A stretch of 64,000 nt of DNA from Saksenaea vasiformis B4078. Its lineage: Eukaryota; Mucoromycota; Mucoromycetes; Mucorales; Saksenaeaceae. Below the pieces are notes generated by a model. The model was not told the origin of the DNA, did not search any database, and was given only the letters and a program-made list of their open reading frames with translations. Position numbers and translations under genes: made by a program. Where the stretch lies: positions 1 to 64,000 of the forward strand of contig JNDT01001905.1 in the NCBI GenBank assembly GCA_000697055.1. The letters run 5' to 3'. Shown piece after piece: positions 60,787 to 64,000 of this stretch; positions within the stretch are counted from its first letter, which is position 1, and each line of letters starts with the position of its first letter.

Positions 60787-63700
60787 AAATCTGGTTTGAT
60801 GGATTCGCACTTGAACTTTCTGCTTGTTATTTATATGAAATATTGATATTTATTACCATATAGGGCTATATTTGGCTAAGCTGCTGCGGCAAGACTCAGC
60901 GGGTCCTTCCCGGTAACAGGCGAGTTTAATTTTGTCATTGTACCCCCAACGTCACCTGCAGTACAGGTCTGATCATAATCAGAATACTGAACGTCCACTA
61001 TGCAATTCGAGTTTTCTCGCTATTTCAAACATGACGATACATGCCCATTCCACGAAACGGGGGCTGACATCTGACAATTTAGTGGCGCAGCACCGTCGGC
61101 TACTTTTGCAAAGCGTGAAACCATTGTCTTCTTACTCGGGTAGCACAGACGCACGCGGTTTTCAGCGGCCAATCAACGTTGAACCTTGTCGATCGTTGAC
61201 ACCGTTTCAGTCAGCGTTCATGACGAGCGATGTTGTGTACCCCAAATTTTTCAAGGCGTACGAAATGCGATTTGGCGTTTGCCTACATGCTATCTCAAAT
61301 TCTATTATCACGAGTGGAAGGGATTATTCACACCGTTGGCAAAAATAGTCTGCGTTTCTAAAATCCTGAGGGTCATGTACATATGAAATAAATAAGAGAC
61401 CTGTATCATTTTGCATAGGAAGTAACGCGGTATCAATTTTTATCTTATCATATGAACAGTAGTTGTAGTGAAAGACACATCGTTTCTTGAGAGGTGTTAT
61501 TAATTTTGACACCAGTCACCATTGTCAAGTTCCGTATCCCTGTTGATCCAGGGGGAGCTTCTAGCGCCAAGTGAATCCTCCATGCATGTGCAGTAATGTT
61601 GCTTGCTCTGGAATCTCTTAAATTGCTTCTGCATCCGCCGAGTATCAGACTCGGCAGTAGGTTTTGGAAATCAGAACATAGTAGGGAATTTTTATGCATG
61701 ACTATGTAGAACTCTCTTCGCAACGATAACCTCAGTGTCTGATATCGTTCATTTTTTTTAAATAAAAAGAGTCATTGGTAGAGTGGGTTGTATGGAGCTT
61801 ACCTGTTTAAGTAATTCGAGGGTGCATACAAGCTAATCGTTTTAGTTAGGGTTTTAGTGCGATATTCTCTGCATTGCCGGCCAGGGCTTCTTGGATTCTA
61901 TTTGTTCATGTATCAACGAGATATCTTCAGCTGGAACTTCACAGTTAGTCAAGAAAAAAAAATCCAGTATCAACGACCTACACAGCAGTTGTAACTACAT
62001 TTTATAGATTTCTCAGTTAGTGGGGTTGTCGCTGATTACTGATACACATAAGAGTCCTGAAACTGCAACTTGAGAAATCCACCTTGCTCGTGTGATGGTA
62101 GACGCTATTTCATGTCAACAAGCAAGCAGGGTCAACTATACCTTATTTGATACACCACCATCAAGATACGCAGCTTCTCACCAGCGTCGAGAACAATCCT
62201 AGTGTCTTCTCATTCTCTACGGCACCCCTGCATTGCGGAAGAAATCTTATTTTTTTTTAGTTCGGCGTCTAAAAAGTTATAGAAGCTTTTCTCACACAAA
62301 CACAGTAGGACACGGATCAAAATGCATAGAAGATAACGGTTTACCTTTTTCTTTTCGGTACTCAAAAATTTCCCTCAGGAAAAGGAATATAGAAGACATT
62401 CTGAGTTTGTAGGTAGTTATGGTTTTATTCTCCTGAGATAGAAAAGGTGGTTCCATGATTTTTCCTTCTCATACTGCTCTACCAGCTTGCAGACTCTCTT
62501 CAGTAGTCTCATCTAAGTTTTCAACTGACGTGTCACTTGACTTCCTGTTCTGAGGGCGCCAGTCAAAAGTAGACCTGTTGGAGAATGAGAAGGTGTAGTT
62601 GATATAATGAATGTTGCTAGATGGTCGTACATACTCAGAAAGAGAAGTGCTAACTTTTTCAAACAAATTCGGACTGGCTAACGTACTTCTGTTTTCATCG
62701 TGTAGAATATAGAATTTACGCTGGTTAAACTTTGGTTAGCATGCGGCTTTTGTGATGACTGTGACTCTTCCTTCTCTGAGATGCAATATGATGTATCACG
62801 TCTGGGTATTGTCTAAACTTGTATGTGACCTTCATGGAATTGCAATTCACAAAAATACAAACTTCTTATCCATTACATATTCTGCTAATAATTTTTTTCT
62901 TTTTTTTACCTATGGTTGCGGTCCGAGAGACTGTTAGTAGCACCGATTATCGACATGGATTGATTAGCGGATGAAAGATGTGGGTGTGGGATCAACTTGA
63001 AAGGGCTAAGTCGTGACGCAAATCTATATGAAGACCAGTAAACGCTATTTCTATCCTTTGGTAGCTTGACACTTTAGATTACACCGAAAAAAAAGAGGTT
63101 TCATGGAAGCGTAAAATAGCATACAATAGACGATTGTACCTATTGCAAGACATGTACGACTATAACAGTCGGAACTGGGTTCTCAACTTCAAGTAGACCG
63201 AATGTGTTAATTGTGCTAAGTACGGGAACCCATCTGTCGTGAGAGCACATTACACATTACCAATTGTAAATGGAGAAGCGTGTTCGTAGCAACACCATCT
63301 CGTAGATATTAACCCTATTATCCAAACAGCAGGAGAATAGCTGTAGCAAGACAATGTCACTATCCACCTCTTTTTCTTTTCTTTCCAGTCGAATGAGGAA
63401 ACTGTGTGCCTATAGAAATACCTTTCTCATTTGAGCCTTCGTTCGATAGATTATGGTCCTTTTCAACTTTTGCTTGTAGTGTCGTAAAATCCTCAATGAA
63501 TTCGTTATAGAAAAGCTTGGGATGCTCACTGTAAAAAAAAAAAAAAAAAAAAAAGCACCGTTCCTATTTTGCACTCGAAAATGGGGGAGCATAGTGTATT
63601 CCGTCTACTTGTCCAGAGAAAATCGTACTACAGATAGCTTATATTCCATGATTCCACATATCTCGTGTTTTCGATGCTTTTCTTGTTATTTTAAGAAGCT

Positions 63701-64000
63701 ATGGTTTTCGAAGGGATCGGCCATTCATCTACTTTCATCAGCTGCCTTTACAGATTTTGATATGTGCTGCTCTCAAGAGAATTATTTCTGTTTCCGGTCA
63801 CTCGCTGACTATTCCACCGTAGTCAAAGTAAGCAATTTAATCCTGTCTTGTAACCACATAATCAACTACAGATTATCAAGCAGATTTTATTTATGTATCA
63901 TTTCATCCATGTTGTAAAGTGCTTGTTACCGATTATTTGGTAAGGTTTTAGGATATTTGTTTCACAGAATATAACACAGTCGTTGTGGTTGTCACTTCGG
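60787..64000. other. Intergenic, no supported gene
   Basis: A 22-nt poly-A run lies at 63533-63554. A minus-strand frame of 65 codons at 62469-62666 ends in an acidic Ser/Thr-rich stretch but has no recognisable motif. Several T-rich runs occur. Nothing else is supported. Confidence 0.35.

Overview
This window is nuclear DNA of a fungus, most likely Mucoromycota and probably Mucorales-like. Genes are compact, with canonical GT-AG introns of about 45-85 nt. They include fungal forms of DNA ligase I, Tom20, Sam37, Sin3 and a Cys-3-type bZIP, a TnpB/Fanzor-type gene, an MT-A70 methyltransferase, and alpha-arrestins. No rRNA, tRNA or CRISPR array is supported. I worked out exon models by hand from splice motifs, reading phase and known family motifs. 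Where a junction is uncertain I say so.

Layout. 1-4.2 kb: the 3' part of a Fanzor (eukaryotic TnpB) gene, a dispersed minisatellite, then on the minus strand a fusion of an S4-like RNA-binding domain with a HemK/PrmC methyltransferase. 6.2-7.8 kb: a single-pass membrane protein, followed by a second copy of the minisatellite. 10.7-17.2 kb (minus): calcipressin, DNA ligase I (11 exons, N-terminal PCNA box) and ribosomal protein uL2. 19-24.6 kb: a Cys-3/Zip1-like bZIP, a small mitochondrial-type protein, a decayed second TnpB/Fanzor-like locus, and Tom20. 24.9-30.2 kb (minus): a large SANT/Myb + PCNA-box + MT-A70 methyltransferase, ESCRT-II VPS25 and a YciI-like protein.

32-46.3 kb (mostly plus): a SANT-like DNA-binding protein with a C-terminal coiled coil; uS9 (minus); a giant multidomain gene with three MACPF-like modules, a FAR1-like zinc finger and Sel1 repeats; Sam37/metaxin; and SIN3 (15 exons). 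47-54.8 kb: cofilin (plus), an SDS3-like subunit of the Sin3 deacetylase complex (minus), uL15 (minus) and a class I phosphatidylinositol transfer protein (minus). 55-60.8 kb: two alpha-arrestin paralogues (minus). The last 3 kb has no gene I can support.

Functional themes. Several genes concern chromatin and replication: SIN3 and an SDS3-like subunit lie about 2 kb apart, and both the ligase and the MT-A70 protein carry a perfect QxxLxxFF PCNA-binding box. The MT-A70 gene also has an MluI-type ACGCGT site inside a perfect inverted repeat just upstream of its start codon, which suggests S-phase expression and replication-coupled adenine methylation. The features most worth follow-up are the Fanzor gene with its complete catalytic signature, the SANT-PIP-MT-A70 fusion, the S4-HemK fusion and the MACPF/FAR1/Sel1 giant.
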